From Rhizobium brockwellii (lineage in GTDB: Bacteria > Pseudomonadota > Alphaproteobacteria > Rhizobiales > Rhizobiaceae), in contig NZ_CP053439.1 in NCBI RefSeq assembly GCF_000769405.2, positions 1,922,001 through 1,986,000 on the forward strand: DNA of 64,000 nt, in the 5' to 3' direction. The position numbers were made by a program, and so were the translations under genes. Of this stretch, positions 20,071 to 28,959 are shown piece after piece; the stretch's first letter is position 1; every line of letters starts with the position of its first letter. Under the pieces are notes generated by a model that made no database searches, was not told the origin of the DNA, and saw nothing but the letters and a program-made list of their open reading frames with translations.

Positions 20071-20580
20071 ATGGCCGAGATCAAGGATCCCGAAAACACC
20101 GTCATTCTGGAAACCACCAAGGGCAAGGTTGTCATTCAGCTTTTGCCGCAGGTCGCCCCGGAGCATGTCGCCCGCATCAAGGAACTCGCGCGCGAGAAGG
20201 CCTATGACGGCGTCGTTTTCCACCGCGTCATCCAGGATTTCATGGCCCAGACGGGCGATGTCGAATTCGGCAAGAAGGGCTCGGAAACCTTCAATCCCGG
20301 CCGCGCCGGCATGGGCGGCTCCTCGAAGCCGGATCTGAAGGCAGAATTCTCCGCGACCACGCATACGCGCGGCACCTGCTCGATGGCCCGTTCGCAGAAC
20401 CCGAACTCGGCCAATTCTCAGTTCTTCATCTGCTTCACCGACGCGCCTTGGCTGAATAAGCAGTATTCGGTCTGGGGGCAGGTCATCGAAGGCATGGACA
20501 ATGTCGACAAGATCAAGCGCGGCGAGCCGGTTTCCGATCCGGACTCGATCGTCTCCATGCGGGTTGCCGCCGACGTCTGA
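20071..20580 (+). CDS. Cytoplasmic cyclophilin-type peptidyl-prolyl isomerase
   Basis: A 169-residue cyclophilin without a signal peptide. Motifs VVFHRVIQDFMAQTGD and NSANSQFFICF match the catalytic core of bacterial PpiB. It has an AGAGGAG ribosome site. With the exported paralogue just upstream it gives one isomerase for each side of the membrane from one transcript. Confidence 0.96.
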   Translation: MAEIKDPENTVILETTKGKVVIQLLPQVAPEHVARIKELAREKAYDGVVFHRVIQDFMAQTGDVEFGKKGSETFNPGRAGMGGSSKPDLKAEFSATTHTRGTCSMARSQNPNSANSQFFICFTDAPWLNKQYSVWGQVIEGMDNVDKIKRGEPVSDPDSIVSMRVAADV

Positions 20581-20594
20581 TTGTGATTTCTGCT

Positions 20595-20633
20595 GAAACC
20601 CGCCTTTGCGCATAGCTGCGCGGGGCGGGTTTC
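20595..20633 (+). terminator. Stem-loop after the second cyclophilin gene
   Basis: GAAACCCGCC (20595-20604) pairs with GGCGGGTTTC (20624-20633), 15 bases after the stop. There is no long T-run, so it may be a partial terminator or an mRNA-stabilising hairpin ahead of queA. Confidence 0.6.
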
Positions 20634-20654
20634 GCTTTGCCTGAAAGTGCTTCG

Positions 20655-21740
20655 ATGCGCGTAGACCTTTTCGATTTCGATCTGCCGGATGAACGCATCG
20701 CGTTGAGGCCTGCCGAACCGCGCGACAGCGCGCGCCTGCTCGTCGTCGATCCGAATGCGGAAGGCCATCTGTCGGATCATCGCGTCGGCGATCTCACCTC
20801 CTTCCTGCGGGCCGGCGACGCGCTGGTCTTCAACGACACCAAGGTCATTCCCGCCCAGCTCGAGGGCATCCGCCATCGCGACGGCGCCGGTGGCCAGCAG
20901 GTGTCGGCCACACTGCACATGCGCATCGGTCCCAACCGCTGGAAGGCCTTCGCCAAGCCGGGCAAGCGCATCAAGGAGGGCGACCGCATCGCCTTCGGCC
21001 ATTCCGGCGAAAGCTGCTTCCTCGGCTCGCTCGATGCCACCGTCGAGGACAAGGGCGAGGCCGGCGAGGTGACGCTGCTGTTTGATCTCTCAGGCCCGGC
21101 GCTTGACGAGGCGATCGCCGCCGTCGGCCATATCCCACTGCCACCCTATATCGCCGCCAAGCGCCCCGAGGACGAGCGCGACCGCGCCGATTACCAGACG
21201 ATCTATGCCCGCGAGGAGGGCGCCGTTGCCGCGCCGACAGCCGGCCTGCACTTCACGCCTGCGCTGTTCGAAGCGCTCGACAAGGCCGGCATCGAACGCC
21301 ATTTCGTCACGCTGCATGTCGGAGCTGGCACCTTCCTGCCCGTCAAGGCCGACGATACCGCCGATCACAAGATGCATCTCGAAAGCGGCTATGTCAGCGC
21401 CGAGATCGCCGCCCGGCTGAATGCCGTTCGGGAAAGAGGCGGGCGCGTCGTCTGTGTCGGCACGACCTCGTTGCGGCTTATCGAGAGTGCCGCCGCGGAA
21501 AGCGGAGAGATCATGCCCTGGGCCGGCGCTACCGGCATCTTCATCACGCCCGGTTATCGCTTCAAGGCGGTCGACATGCTGATGACCAATTTCCACCTGC
21601 CGCGCTCGACGCTGTTCATGCTGGTCTCGGCCTTTGCCGGCTTCGAGACCATGCACGCGGCTTATAAACACGCCATTTCGACGGGCTACCGCTTCTACTC
21701 TTACGGCGACGCGAGCCTTCTTTTCCGGAAAGACAAATGA
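20655..21740 (+). CDS. queA: S-adenosylmethionine:tRNA ribosyltransferase-isomerase
   Basis: A 361-residue QueA, which transfers the ribose of SAM to 7-aminomethyl-7-deazaguanine in tRNA to form epoxyqueuosine. Characteristic segments: [31 protein letters not shown] at the start, [14 protein letters not shown], and [12 protein letters not shown]...[13 protein letters not shown] start at 20655 because it gives the canonical N-terminus; a frame opens six codons earlier. Its stop overlaps the tgt start by 4 bases, so two queuosine-pathway enzymes are translationally coupled. Confidence 0.97.
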   Translation: MRVDLFDFDLPDERIALRPAEPRDSARLLVVDPNAEGHLSDHRVGDLTSFLRAGDALVFNDTKVIPAQLEGIRHRDGAGGQQVSATLHMRIGPNRWKAFAKPGKRIKEGDRIAFGHSGESCFLGSLDATVEDKGEAGEVTLLFDLSGPALDEAIAAVGHIPLPPYIAAKRPEDERDRADYQTIYAREEGAVAAPTAGLHFTPALFEALDKAGIERHFVTLHVGAGTFLPVKADDTADHKMHLESGYVSAEIAARLNAVRERGGRVVCVGTTSLRLIESAAAESGEIMPWAGATGIFITPGYRFKAVDMLMTNFHLPRSTLFMLVSAFAGFETMHAAYKHAISTGYRFYSYGDASLLFRKDK

Positions 21741-22867
21741 CAGACAACTTCCAATTCACCCTTGACAAAACCGATGCCGGCGCCCGCCTCGGCCAGATTT
21801 CCATGCCGCGCGGCGAGATCCGCACGCCGGCCTTCATGCCTGTTGGTACCGTCGGCACGGTCAAGGCCATGTATCTCGACCAGGTGCACGAGACCGGCGC
21901 CGATATCATCCTCGGCAATACCTATCACCTGATGCTGCGCCCGACGGCCGAGCGCGTCGCCCGGCTCGGCGGCCTGCACAAGCTCATTCGCTGGGAGCAC
22001 CCGATCCTAACCGATTCCGGCGGCTTCCAGGTGATGTCGCTGTCCGGCCTGCGCAAGCTCGACGAGCAGGGCGTCACCTTCAAGTCGCATGTCGACGGCA
22101 GCCTGCACCATATGTCGCCGGAACGCTCTATTGAAATCCAGGGGCTGCTCGGCTCCGACATCCAGATGCAGCTCGACGAATGCGTGGCGCTGCCGGCCGA
22201 GCCAAAGGAGATCGAGCGCGCCATGGAAATGTCGCTGCGCTGGGCCGAACGCTGCAGGGTGGCCTTCGGCGAGCAGCCCGGCAAAGCGATGTTCGGCATC
22301 GTCCAGGGCGGCGATATCCCGGCGCTGCGCATCCGCTCGGCCGAGGCGCTGAGCCAGCTCGACCTCAAGGGTTACGCAATAGGCGGCCTTGCCGTCGGTG
22401 AGCCGCAGGACGTCATGCTGCAGATGCTGGAAACGACGCTGCCGGTACTGCCGACAGAAAAGCCGCGTTACCTCATGGGCGTCGGCACGCCTGACGATAT
22501 CTTGAAATCGGTTGCGCGCGGCATCGACATGTTCGACTGCGTCATGCCGACCCGTTCCGGCCGCCATGGCTTGGCGTTTACCCGCCGCGGCAAGGTCAAT
22601 ATCCGCAATGCCCGCCATGCCGAGGATATGCGCCCGCTCGACGATCAGTCGAACTGCCCGGCCTCGCGCGACTATTCGCGCGCCTACCTGCACCATCTCG
22701 TCCGCGCCAACGAAGCGCTTGGCGGCATGCTCCTCTCCTGGAACAACCTCGCCTACTACCAGGAACTGATGCAGGGCATCCGCAAAGCGATCGCCGAAAG
22801 CCGCTTCGCCGATTTCATGGCGGAAACGCAGGAGGAATGGGCGAGGGGCGATCTCGAACCAGTGTAA
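21737..22867 (+). CDS. tgt: tRNA-guanine transglycosylase (zinc site mostly lost)
   Basis: A 376-residue Tgt that swaps guanine-34 for preQ1 in GUN-anticodon tRNAs. The catalytic aspartates are in [11 protein letters not shown] (Asp93) and [17 protein letters not shown] (Asp267, nucleophile). The usual zinc site is C-x-C-x2-C plus a distant His; here the aligned residues in [19 protein letters not shown] are Ser305, Cys307 and Ser310, and the His position is Asn336 in SWNNLAYYQ. Three of four ligands are therefore missing although the rest is well conserved, so the protein probably folds without zinc. The start overlaps queA by 4 bases. Confidence 0.95.
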   Translation: MTDNFQFTLDKTDAGARLGQISMPRGEIRTPAFMPVGTVGTVKAMYLDQVHETGADIILGNTYHLMLRPTAERVARLGGLHKLIRWEHPILTDSGGFQVMSLSGLRKLDEQGVTFKSHVDGSLHHMSPERSIEIQGLLGSDIQMQLDECVALPAEPKEIERAMEMSLRWAERCRVAFGEQPGKAMFGIVQGGDIPALRIRSAEALSQLDLKGYAIGGLAVGEPQDVMLQMLETTLPVLPTEKPRYLMGVGTPDDILKSVARGIDMFDCVMPTRSGRHGLAFTRRGKVNIRNARHAEDMRPLDDQSNCPASRDYSRAYLHHLVRANEALGGMLLSWNNLAYYQELMQGIRKAIAESRFADFMAETQEEWARGDLEPV

Positions 22868-22869
22868 GT

Positions 22870-23955
22870 CTATTCCGGCCCCGCGTTGCTTACCGCAGGA
22901 ACTGCGGACGCCGGGTTTGGCGCAACCATCATTTTAAGTTTTTTGCGCACTGGCTCGTCGAAGTGAATAGCGGCGATGCCAGCCACAATGAAAATTCCGA
23001 CTACGACGACCATACCGGCTGCCGGCGAGGCAGGAAGGTCAAAGCCCTTTTGCCGCAGTGACTGCAGCAGACTGAAGATGGGGCCATGCAGGATATAAAT
23101 CGGATAGGAAAGCCTCCCCAGCCAACGGAATACCAGCTCAACCAGGCCGGTCTGTCTCGTGCGCATCGCAAGCCAGACAATGGCCGGGAAGACCACAAGG
23201 CATATTAAAAAATCAAAATACGGGAAACCGAAGAATATGCGGGCTGGTATGTTGGTGATGAAGATCAGACAAGCACAGAGAAAAAAGCCGATAACGTTGC
23301 CGTTATTGGCTGTATTCGGTTTCTGGACCTCATATAACCTGTAAAGGCAGATTCCGAGCGAGAACGAGAACAGCACTCTTGAAAAGCCAAATCTGAAATC
23401 GCCCGCCTCGGGACCAATATCGAAATTACCTCCTACCAATGCCCCATAGATGGTGATGCCGGCCGCCGCCAGGGCGATGGCGAGCAAGCTTCTGAATGAC
23501 AGTCGTATCAGAAGCACGGAGAACAGCACTCCGGCCCAGAGCTCGAAGAAGAGCGACCAGCTAGGCCCGTTGAAGGGAAAGATACCTTCCTGGCTTGTGC
23601 TTGGAATGAACAGGATTGCCCTCAGCAGAAGGTCCGCCAGGGTGGAGTAGTCCAACCCGTTTTTAAGTGAATAGCTGAAAAGGCCAATCGGAAGCGAAAG
23701 AAGATAAAGAGGATAAAGCCGAATGATACGCTGTAGGAGAAGCCCGGTGGGCGAAATCTGCCCCGCTATCAGTCGCTTCTCATATGAATTTGTAAGAACG
23801 ACGCCGCTCAACAGAAAGAAGAGGTCAACGGCTAGATAACTGATATTCGCCGGGATCGGACCCAGCGTACCACCTGTGTGGAGGAACATGACCATGATAG
23901 CCGCAATTCCTCGCAACGCCTCAAGAGCTGTAAAAAATTGTTTGCCGGCGTCCAA
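22870..23955 (-). CDS. Acyltransferase 3 family membrane protein (OafA/YrhL type)
   Basis: A 361-residue polytopic protein of acyltransferase family 3. The N-terminus has the family signature ALEALRGIAAIMVMFLHTGG with the catalytic histidine, followed by LAVDLFFLLSGVVLTNSY and about nine further helices. Such proteins move acyl groups onto surface sugars (lipopolysaccharide, exopolysaccharide or Nod-type oligosaccharides); the acceptor is unknown. The start is TTG 23955 with GGAGGG 8 bases upstream. Its stop is only 2 bases from the tgt stop, and the gene is richer in A/T than its neighbours, which hints at acquisition. Confidence 0.88.
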   Translation of the reverse strand: MDAGKQFFTALEALRGIAAIMVMFLHTGGTLGPIPANISYLAVDLFFLLSGVVLTNSYEKRLIAGQISPTGLLLQRIIRLYPLYLLSLPIGLFSYSLKNGLDYSTLADLLLRAILFIPSTSQEGIFPFNGPSWSLFFELWAGVLFSVLLIRLSFRSLLAIALAAAGITIYGALVGGNFDIGPEAGDFRFGFSRVLFSFSLGICLYRLYEVQKPNTANNGNVIGFFLCACLIFITNIPARIFFGFPYFDFLICLVVFPAIVWLAMRTRQTGLVELVFRWLGRLSYPIYILHGPIFSLLQSLRQKGFDLPASPAAGMVVVVGIFIVAGIAAIHFDEPVRKKLKMMVAPNPASAVPAVSNAGPE

Positions 23956-24064
23956 CGCAACAACCCTCCGTTGGCACTTTGTTACTCCAGGAGGATTTCG
24001 AAATCGTTAGTGCAACTAGACCATGTAATCGGCCGAGTTTCCACCGAAGAGAAGAAACAGCGCG

Positions 24065-24493
24065 TCAGATGCCCTTGCTGTCCGCATCGGGCACGATCTG
24101 CACCCCATTTATCCTGTAGCTGCCGTCCGGCTGGCGCATGATCTGGTAGATCGCCGTCCAGTCCTTGCCATCGCGGCCTGAGATCAGCACCTCGTGATAG
24201 ATCAGCGCGCCGTCGTCGATCGAGCGGCTGCGTCCGAAGGCGTAATTGCCGGGGTGATAGACCGGCTCGTAGCTCTTTTTCACCATGGCGAAGAACAGGT
24301 TCTTGTCGGGGTACAGTGCCCGGATGCCGGGGGCGGCGAAGGAATAGGCGGTCTCGGCATCGTCCTTGAGGAAGGCGTTGATCTGTGCCTCAATCATCGT
24401 CCGCGTCGTGTCGATCGGATCTTCGGCGCGGGCCGCTACAGGGGAGAGGGCGGACGCGGCACACAGAATGAGAACTGCGAAGAAGGCGCGCAT
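24065..24493 (-). CDS. DUF4864 domain exported protein
   Basis: A 142-residue protein with a signal peptide (MRAFFAVLILCAASALSPVAARA) and a DUF4864 domain (TRTMIEAQINAFLKDDAETAYSFAAPGIRALYP). This domain resembles the NTF2/SnoaL-like fold. The function is unknown. It stands alone between two longer same-strand genes. Confidence 0.82.
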   Translation of the reverse strand: MRAFFAVLILCAASALSPVAARAEDPIDTTRTMIEAQINAFLKDDAETAYSFAAPGIRALYPDKNLFFAMVKKSYEPVYHPGNYAFGRSRSIDDGALIYHEVLISGRDGKDWTAIYQIMRQPDGSYRINGVQIVPDADSKGI

Positions 24494-24574
24494 GGTGAAT
24501 CTCCGGCTCTATCGAGGGAATGATCCCTGATAGAGCAGAAGTGTAGGCGATTTTCAGCACAAGGAAAGTGGACT

Positions 24575-25840
24575 TTACGACCAGCGGCGGAAGAGGGCAC
24601 TGGCATTTACCCCGCCGAAGCCGAAACCGTTGGTAATCGCATAGTCCATCACCAGCGGCCGCGCCGTCTTGCCGACGATATCGATGCCGTCGGCATCAGG
24701 ATCCGCCTCATCGAGGTTGCGGGTTGGCGGCGCGATCTGGTCGCGCAGCGCAAGGATGGTGAAGATTGCTTCCAGCCCGCCGGCCGCGCCAAGCAGGTGG
24801 CCGGTCGCCGATTTCGTCGCGCTGACGGCAATGCCGCCGTCGCGGCCGAAGACCGTGCCGATCGCCGCGATCTCGCCCCTGTCACCGACCGGTGTCGAGG
24901 TCGCATGCGCGTTCAGATGCCGGACCTCCGAAGCCGGGATCGTCGCCTGCCTGAGTGCTGCCTCCATCGCCCGGCGGGCGCCGTCGCCGTCTTCGGGGCC
25001 TGAGGTCATATGGTAGGCGTCCGCCGCCGTGCCGTAGCCGACGAGTTCGGCGAGCGGTGTGGCGCCGCGGGCAAGCGCATGCTCCAGCATTTCGATGACC
25101 AGGATGCCGGCGCCTTCACCCATGACGAAGCCGTCGCGGGTCGTGTCGAAGGGCCGCGACGCCAACTCCGGCGTGTCGTTGAAGCCGGTGGAAAGCGCAC
25201 GCGCAGCGGCAAAGCCGCCGAGGCTCACCTTGTCGATGCAGGCCTCGGCACCGCCGCAGATCGCCACATCCGCTTCACCGGAGCGGATCAGCCGCGCCGC
25301 ATCGCCGATTGCCTGGACGCTGGCCGCGCAGGCCGTCACCGGCGCGCCGAGCGGCCCCTTGAAGCCATAACGGATGCTGACCTGGCCGGCGGCAAGGTTG
25401 ACGAGGAAGGAGGGCACGGTGAAAGGCGACAGTCGCCGCACGCCACGCGTTTCGCCGATCCGCACCGCTTCGGCGATCGCCGGAAAGCCACCAACCCCCG
25501 ACGCGATGATCGTTGCCGTGCGCTGGCGCTCGCCTTCGTCGGTCGGCATCCAGCCTGCCTGTTTTACTGCTTCCTCCGTCGCCGCCATGGCGAAGTGGAT
25601 GAAGCGGTCCATCTTCTTCTGGTCCTTGGGCGTGATGTAACGGTCGGGATCAAAACCGGCCTCAGCATCTTCCGCGATACCGGGAACGATGCCGCCAACC
25701 TTGGCCGAGAGCTCGCCGACGATATCCTCCGCCAGCACCCTCAACCCGGAACCGCCGTCGAGAAGACGCTTCCAGGCAGGTTCGACGCCGGTGCCGAGTG
25801 GCGAGACAAGTCCCATGCCGGTGACAACGATGCGATCCAT
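24575..25840 (-). CDS. Beta-ketoacyl-ACP synthase (FabF-like)
   Basis: A 421-residue thiolase-fold condensing enzyme. The Cys-His-His triad is complete: Cys171 (VTACAASVQAIGD), His312 (HLNAHATSTPVGD) and His348 (SATKSATGHLLGAAGG). The closest family type is KAS II/FabF. Its place next to an HxlR regulator, not in a fab cluster, suggests a second, regulated copy for a specialised or modified fatty acid. The start at 25840 (MDRIVVTGMGLVSPLG) is canonical. It follows the HxlR gene by 13 bases. Confidence 0.93.
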   Translation of the reverse strand: MDRIVVTGMGLVSPLGTGVEPAWKRLLDGGSGLRVLAEDIVGELSAKVGGIVPGIAEDAEAGFDPDRYITPKDQKKMDRFIHFAMAATEEAVKQAGWMPTDEGERQRTATIIASGVGGFPAIAEAVRIGETRGVRRLSPFTVPSFLVNLAAGQVSIRYGFKGPLGAPVTACAASVQAIGDAARLIRSGEADVAICGGAEACIDKVSLGGFAAARALSTGFNDTPELASRPFDTTRDGFVMGEGAGILVIEMLEHALARGATPLAELVGYGTAADAYHMTSGPEDGDGARRAMEAALRQATIPASEVRHLNAHATSTPVGDRGEIAAIGTVFGRDGGIAVSATKSATGHLLGAAGGLEAIFTILALRDQIAPPTRNLDEADPDADGIDIVGKTARPLVMDYAITNGFGFGGVNASALFRRWS

Positions 25841-25853
25841 TTCCTTTTCCTTT

Positions 25854-26360
25854 CTATGCGTCGATGCCGAGATACCAGGCGCGCATGCGGGCGATCCGCT
25901 CGTGCACCTCGTCGTCGGCGGCGGGGCCTGCAAGCAGGCTGGTGTTTTCGGGGGTCACTTGTTCGCCGGTGCGCGCATCGACCAGCATCGTCTCGCGCAC
26001 TCTGCCGGAAGCGGCATCGCCCAAGAGAAAGGAGAGGTCCTCTTCGGGGATGTGCCGGTTTCCCCAGGAAAACAGCGTCATCAGAACAGGAAAGAAATCA
26101 CGGCCCTTTTCCGTCAGCAGATATTCGTAGCGGGCAGGGCGATGATGATAGAGCCGCCGTTCGAACAGCCCCTTTTCCGTCAGATGTTTGAGCCGCCGCG
26201 TCAGGATGTTCGGCGCCACGCCGAGGCTTTTCTGGAATTCGTCGAAGCGCGAAAGCCCCTGGAAGGCGTCGCGCAGGATCAGCATGCTCCACCAGTCGCC
26301 GACGCTGTCGAGCGCGCGCGCCGCCGGGCATTTGAAATCGCTGAAGCTTGTTCGCTGCAT
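25854..26360 (-). CDS. HxlR family transcriptional regulator
   Basis: A 168-residue HxlR winged-helix regulator. The N-terminal FKCPAARALDSVGDWWSMLILRDAF carries the conserved CP motif and the start of the helix-turn-helix; FQKSLGVAPNILTRRLKHLTEKGLFER is the recognition part. The C-terminal 50 residues extend past the usual domain. I prefer ATG 26360; the frame opens at 26393, but that would place a perfect inverted repeat inside the coding region. It sits between a small membrane protein and the KAS gene, most likely as the operon's autoregulator. Confidence 0.88.
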   Translation of the reverse strand: MQRTSFSDFKCPAARALDSVGDWWSMLILRDAFQGLSRFDEFQKSLGVAPNILTRRLKHLTEKGLFERRLYHHRPARYEYLLTEKGRDFFPVLMTLFSWGNRHIPEEDLSFLLGDAASGRVRETMLVDARTGEQVTPENTSLLAGPAADDEVHERIARMRAWYLGIDA

Positions 26361-26367
26361 GGCCGAT

Positions 26368-26384
26368 GTCACTATATCAGTGAC
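26368..26384. promoter_or_regulatory. Inverted repeat upstream of the HxlR gene (probable operator)
   Basis: GTCACT-ATATC-AGTGAC is a perfect inverted repeat with a 5-base spacer, 8 bases before the preferred HxlR start. This is the position expected for an autoregulatory site, although the preceding membrane-protein gene is only 15 bases further on, so it would act inside the operon or on an internal promoter. Confidence 0.5.
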
Positions 26385-26398
26385 TATCATCATGCAAG

Positions 26399-26704
26399 TT
26401 ACTTTCTGGCATCGCCCTCGAAAATGCGGGCGAGCAGAATACCGGTGACGAGCATGCCGACTGCCACGAAGATCGTGTCACCCGGCGTGCCGATATAGAG
26501 CGGCCCAACATTGGCAAACAGCAGGAAAGCGATGAGGAAATTCGCCCAGCCCCAGACGACATTGGCTGTCGGCGAGCCGAGCTTTGCGCCTTGCGCGAAG
26601 GGAATGCGGAACGGCCTGCCGCTGACGCCGTTGACGAAATGTGGGACGCCGTTGGTCAAAAATGCCGCGGCGATGAAATGGGCGATATAGGCGATCCAGG
26701 GCAA
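26399..26704 (-). CDS. Small three-helix membrane protein, hypothetical
   Basis: A 101-residue hydrophobic protein with about three membrane helices (IAYIAHFIAAAFLTNG, NVVWGWANFLIAFLLFA, DTIFVAVGMLVTGILLA). The start is TTG 26704 with GGAGA 6 bases upstream; no ATG fits. It is the first gene of a tight same-strand trio with HxlR and the KAS enzyme. HxlR regulators commonly sit beside membrane or redox genes, but the function here is unknown. Confidence 0.7.
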   Translation of the reverse strand: MPWIAYIAHFIAAAFLTNGVPHFVNGVSGRPFRIPFAQGAKLGSPTANVVWGWANFLIAFLLFANVGPLYIGTPGDTIFVAVGMLVTGILLARIFEGDARK

Positions 26705-26801
26705 AGGCTTCTCCGTTGCGGCACGAGTAGTGTCAACGGAGAATGTGGCCGGGATTTAGGCTCCGGCAAGAGGGAGAGATGCGACCGCCCGTGACGCTGT
26801 C

Positions 26802-26828
26802 GGCCCGCCGCCTGAAAGGCGACGGGCC
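26802..26828 (-). terminator. Possible terminator of the RTX glycoside hydrolase gene
   Basis: Eleven-base stem (one mismatch) GGCCCGTCGCC / GGCGGCGGGCC with a 5-base loop, 8 bases beyond the stop on the minus strand. It lacks a T-run, so termination is not certain. Confidence 0.45.
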
Positions 26829-26835
26829 AACCGGG

Positions 26836-28698
26836 TCAGACAAGCAGGAAGTCTTTGAAGTTAAGTGCTGCGGAATTATCGAGATCCGCGACATGGATGG
26901 CCGCGCCCGCCGCACTTCCATCCGCGTCATAGGATAGAATGCCGCTCGCCTTATCGTAGATCAGCTTATCATCAGCCTCGAGCGCTTTCGTTCCGAGAAC
27001 GAAATTCTCATCCGAAAATCCGGATAGGCTGAGCTCGGCGAAAATTGAATGATCGAGCATCAGCTTGTCGCCCGCCGTGGAGGAAAAATCCCGAATCTTG
27101 TCGACGCTGGTATTGTCGGGCTTCACGTCGAAGACGAAGGAATCGCCGCCGCCGCCGCCGGTGAGAACGTCAGCACCGGCCTTGCCGATCAGCTTGTCGT
27201 TTCCGAGCCCGCCGATCAATCGGTCGTTCCCTTTCCCGCCGTTGAGGGAATTGTTTCCGTCGTTGCCGGTGAGAATGTTGGCCGTATTGTTGCCGGTCGC
27301 GCTGATATTGGCCGTCCCGGTCAAGGTGAGGTTTTCGACCGTTCCGACCGTATGCTTCTGATCAGCCAAGCTGAAGGAGATCGAAGCCTTGACGGTATCC
27401 GTTCCGCCACCCCGGCTTTCGTCGACGATTTGATTCGCATTGGTTACGATGAAGGTGTCGTTGCCGGTGCCGCCATAGAGATGGTTGGTGGCCGGCGGCG
27501 TGCTGGCGCCGCTGCCTGCTACCTCGATGATAACGGGATGGTCGACGACATCGAGCGTCAGCGACGAGACGTTGCTGAGGCTTTTGATCGCCGTCGTTCC
27601 GGAGACCGGGTCGAAGACCTTAACGGAGCCGAACGAGGCGCCGAGATTGACTTTGACGGCTGTGGTTGCGGCCTGAATGGCCGTGTCGGAGGACTGGTTC
27701 CAGATATCGGGCTCGTTCCAGATGGTGATCTGGTAGCTTCCGTCCGATTTTTCCGTCAGCAGGCTCCGGGCCGAGGACGGCAGGCCGTCGATCGAATAAT
27801 TGAGGGTCCCCGTGCTGAAGTTCGCCTTCTGAGCGCCGTCATCCGCAAGGATTTCGGTCAGATTGTGGATCGCTGTCGCAGCCGGTTTGGCGGAATAGTC
27901 GAGATGAAAAAGGCCGAAATGCTTTTCCTGATTGGTGCCCTGCGGATCGGAATAGGCGTCTAGCAGCTCGTAGATGAACGTCTGTTTCGATCCAAGTGCG
28001 GCGCCGTCCATCAGCGTATTGAGCAGGAGTTTTGCCTGCGTCGCTTCGCTGACGCCTTCCCAGCCGCCATTGGTGTCGGCGGTGAGCGAGGTGTGGTAAC
28101 CGGTTTCGGTGATCGCCAGCGGCTTGCCCGGATCGGCAGCGCGCTGAACGCCGGATTCTCGGGAAAGCCATGAGAATGGCTGGTCGCCATCCTTCGCATA
28201 GGTGTGGATCGTCGTGTAGTCGGAGGCGGAAGCGACGGTATATCCGGTAAAGCCGAGGACCGGGATGTTCTTCAGCAAAGGATCGGTATTGACGGCGGCA
28301 GACAGGTCCTTCTGATAGGCGACCGCTGCGGCCTGGCCGCTCAGGCCATGGTAGCTGACCGGCCAGTTGTTGACCTCGTTCGGACCTTCGATGCCGACGA
28401 CCGACCCGGGATGGGCCTGCACGAAGGCATGCAATCGCTGGGCCACGGCGGCGGGGTCGACTTCCCGCTGGGCGCTGAAGACGAATTGCACGCCGGCTTC
28501 GGCCGCATCGCCGAGATGCGTTTGGCCGTTGGGATCGGAAGCGGAGTTGGGGGCGTGATCGCGGACTGTATCAAGACCAAGATAGTCGAGAGCCTTAACA
28601 ACTTCTCCGACACTGGAATATTTCCCGTCGGTGTAGTCGATATGCGTGTCAATTCCAAAGGAACGAATAATATCGTTTATTCTAACGGCTTGAGCCAT
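26836..28698 (-). CDS. Secreted glycoside-hydrolase-like protein with RTX calcium-binding repeats
   Basis: A 620-residue protein with two parts. Residues 1-290 look like a clan GH-A TIM barrel: GIEGPNEVNNW supplies a putative acid/base Glu108 and LAITETGYHT a putative nucleophile Glu198. After a beta-rich middle region, residues 409-520 hold RTX nonapeptide repeats (GGTGNDTF, GGKGNDRLIGGLGNDKLIG, GGGGGDSFVF), and the C-terminus (about 525-620) resembles a type I secretion signal region. There is no Sec signal peptide, consistent with type I export, but no T1SS genes are nearby. The substrate is unknown; plant or self-made polysaccharide is an inference. It is divergent from a GH13 enzyme. Confidence 0.82.
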   Translation of the reverse strand: MAQAVRINDIIRSFGIDTHIDYTDGKYSSVGEVVKALDYLGLDTVRDHAPNSASDPNGQTHLGDAAEAGVQFVFSAQREVDPAAVAQRLHAFVQAHPGSVVGIEGPNEVNNWPVSYHGLSGQAAAVAYQKDLSAAVNTDPLLKNIPVLGFTGYTVASASDYTTIHTYAKDGDQPFSWLSRESGVQRAADPGKPLAITETGYHTSLTADTNGGWEGVSEATQAKLLLNTLMDGAALGSKQTFIYELLDAYSDPQGTNQEKHFGLFHLDYSAKPAATAIHNLTEILADDGAQKANFSTGTLNYSIDGLPSSARSLLTEKSDGSYQITIWNEPDIWNQSSDTAIQAATTAVKVNLGASFGSVKVFDPVSGTTAIKSLSNVSSLTLDVVDHPVIIEVAGSGASTPPATNHLYGGTGNDTFIVTNANQIVDESRGGGTDTVKASISFSLADQKHTVGTVENLTLTGTANISATGNNTANILTGNDGNNSLNGGKGNDRLIGGLGNDKLIGKAGADVLTGGGGGDSFVFDVKPDNTSVDKIRDFSSTAGDKLMLDHSIFAELSLSGFSDENFVLGTKALEADDKLIYDKASGILSYDADGSAAGAAIHVADLDNSAALNFKDFLLV

Positions 28699-28959
28699 AA
28701 GTTCTTCTCCCAGTTTACGAGGGAATTGGCGATGGGAATGAATCCCTATTTGTTGATGCCAATTCGATTTAATACACGAGGAGGGTCGTGCGGCGCGGTC
28801 TCGTTAACCATGATATGTTGTTGCGAATGTGGCCCGTTTCGGATTGTATTTATTATAAAATCTGCGCTTGCATTTTTTCGTCCGGCCGGCTGATCATGCC
28901 CGAGTGGGACGGCCCATAGGCAGAGTCTGGCGAAATCCGACATGGTTTTGGAGGATCCG
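28699..28959. other. AT-rich divergent promoter region
   Basis: A 261-base gap between two divergent carbohydrate-active enzyme genes. It is noticeably richer in A/T than its surroundings, especially 28840-28880, and contains no open frame I trust. It must hold the promoters of both genes; I recognised no operator. Confidence 0.5.

Noticed and set aside
25010..26191. 393-codon plus-strand frame over the KAS and HxlR genes
   Set aside because: Spans two real minus-strand genes and their gap; no domain.
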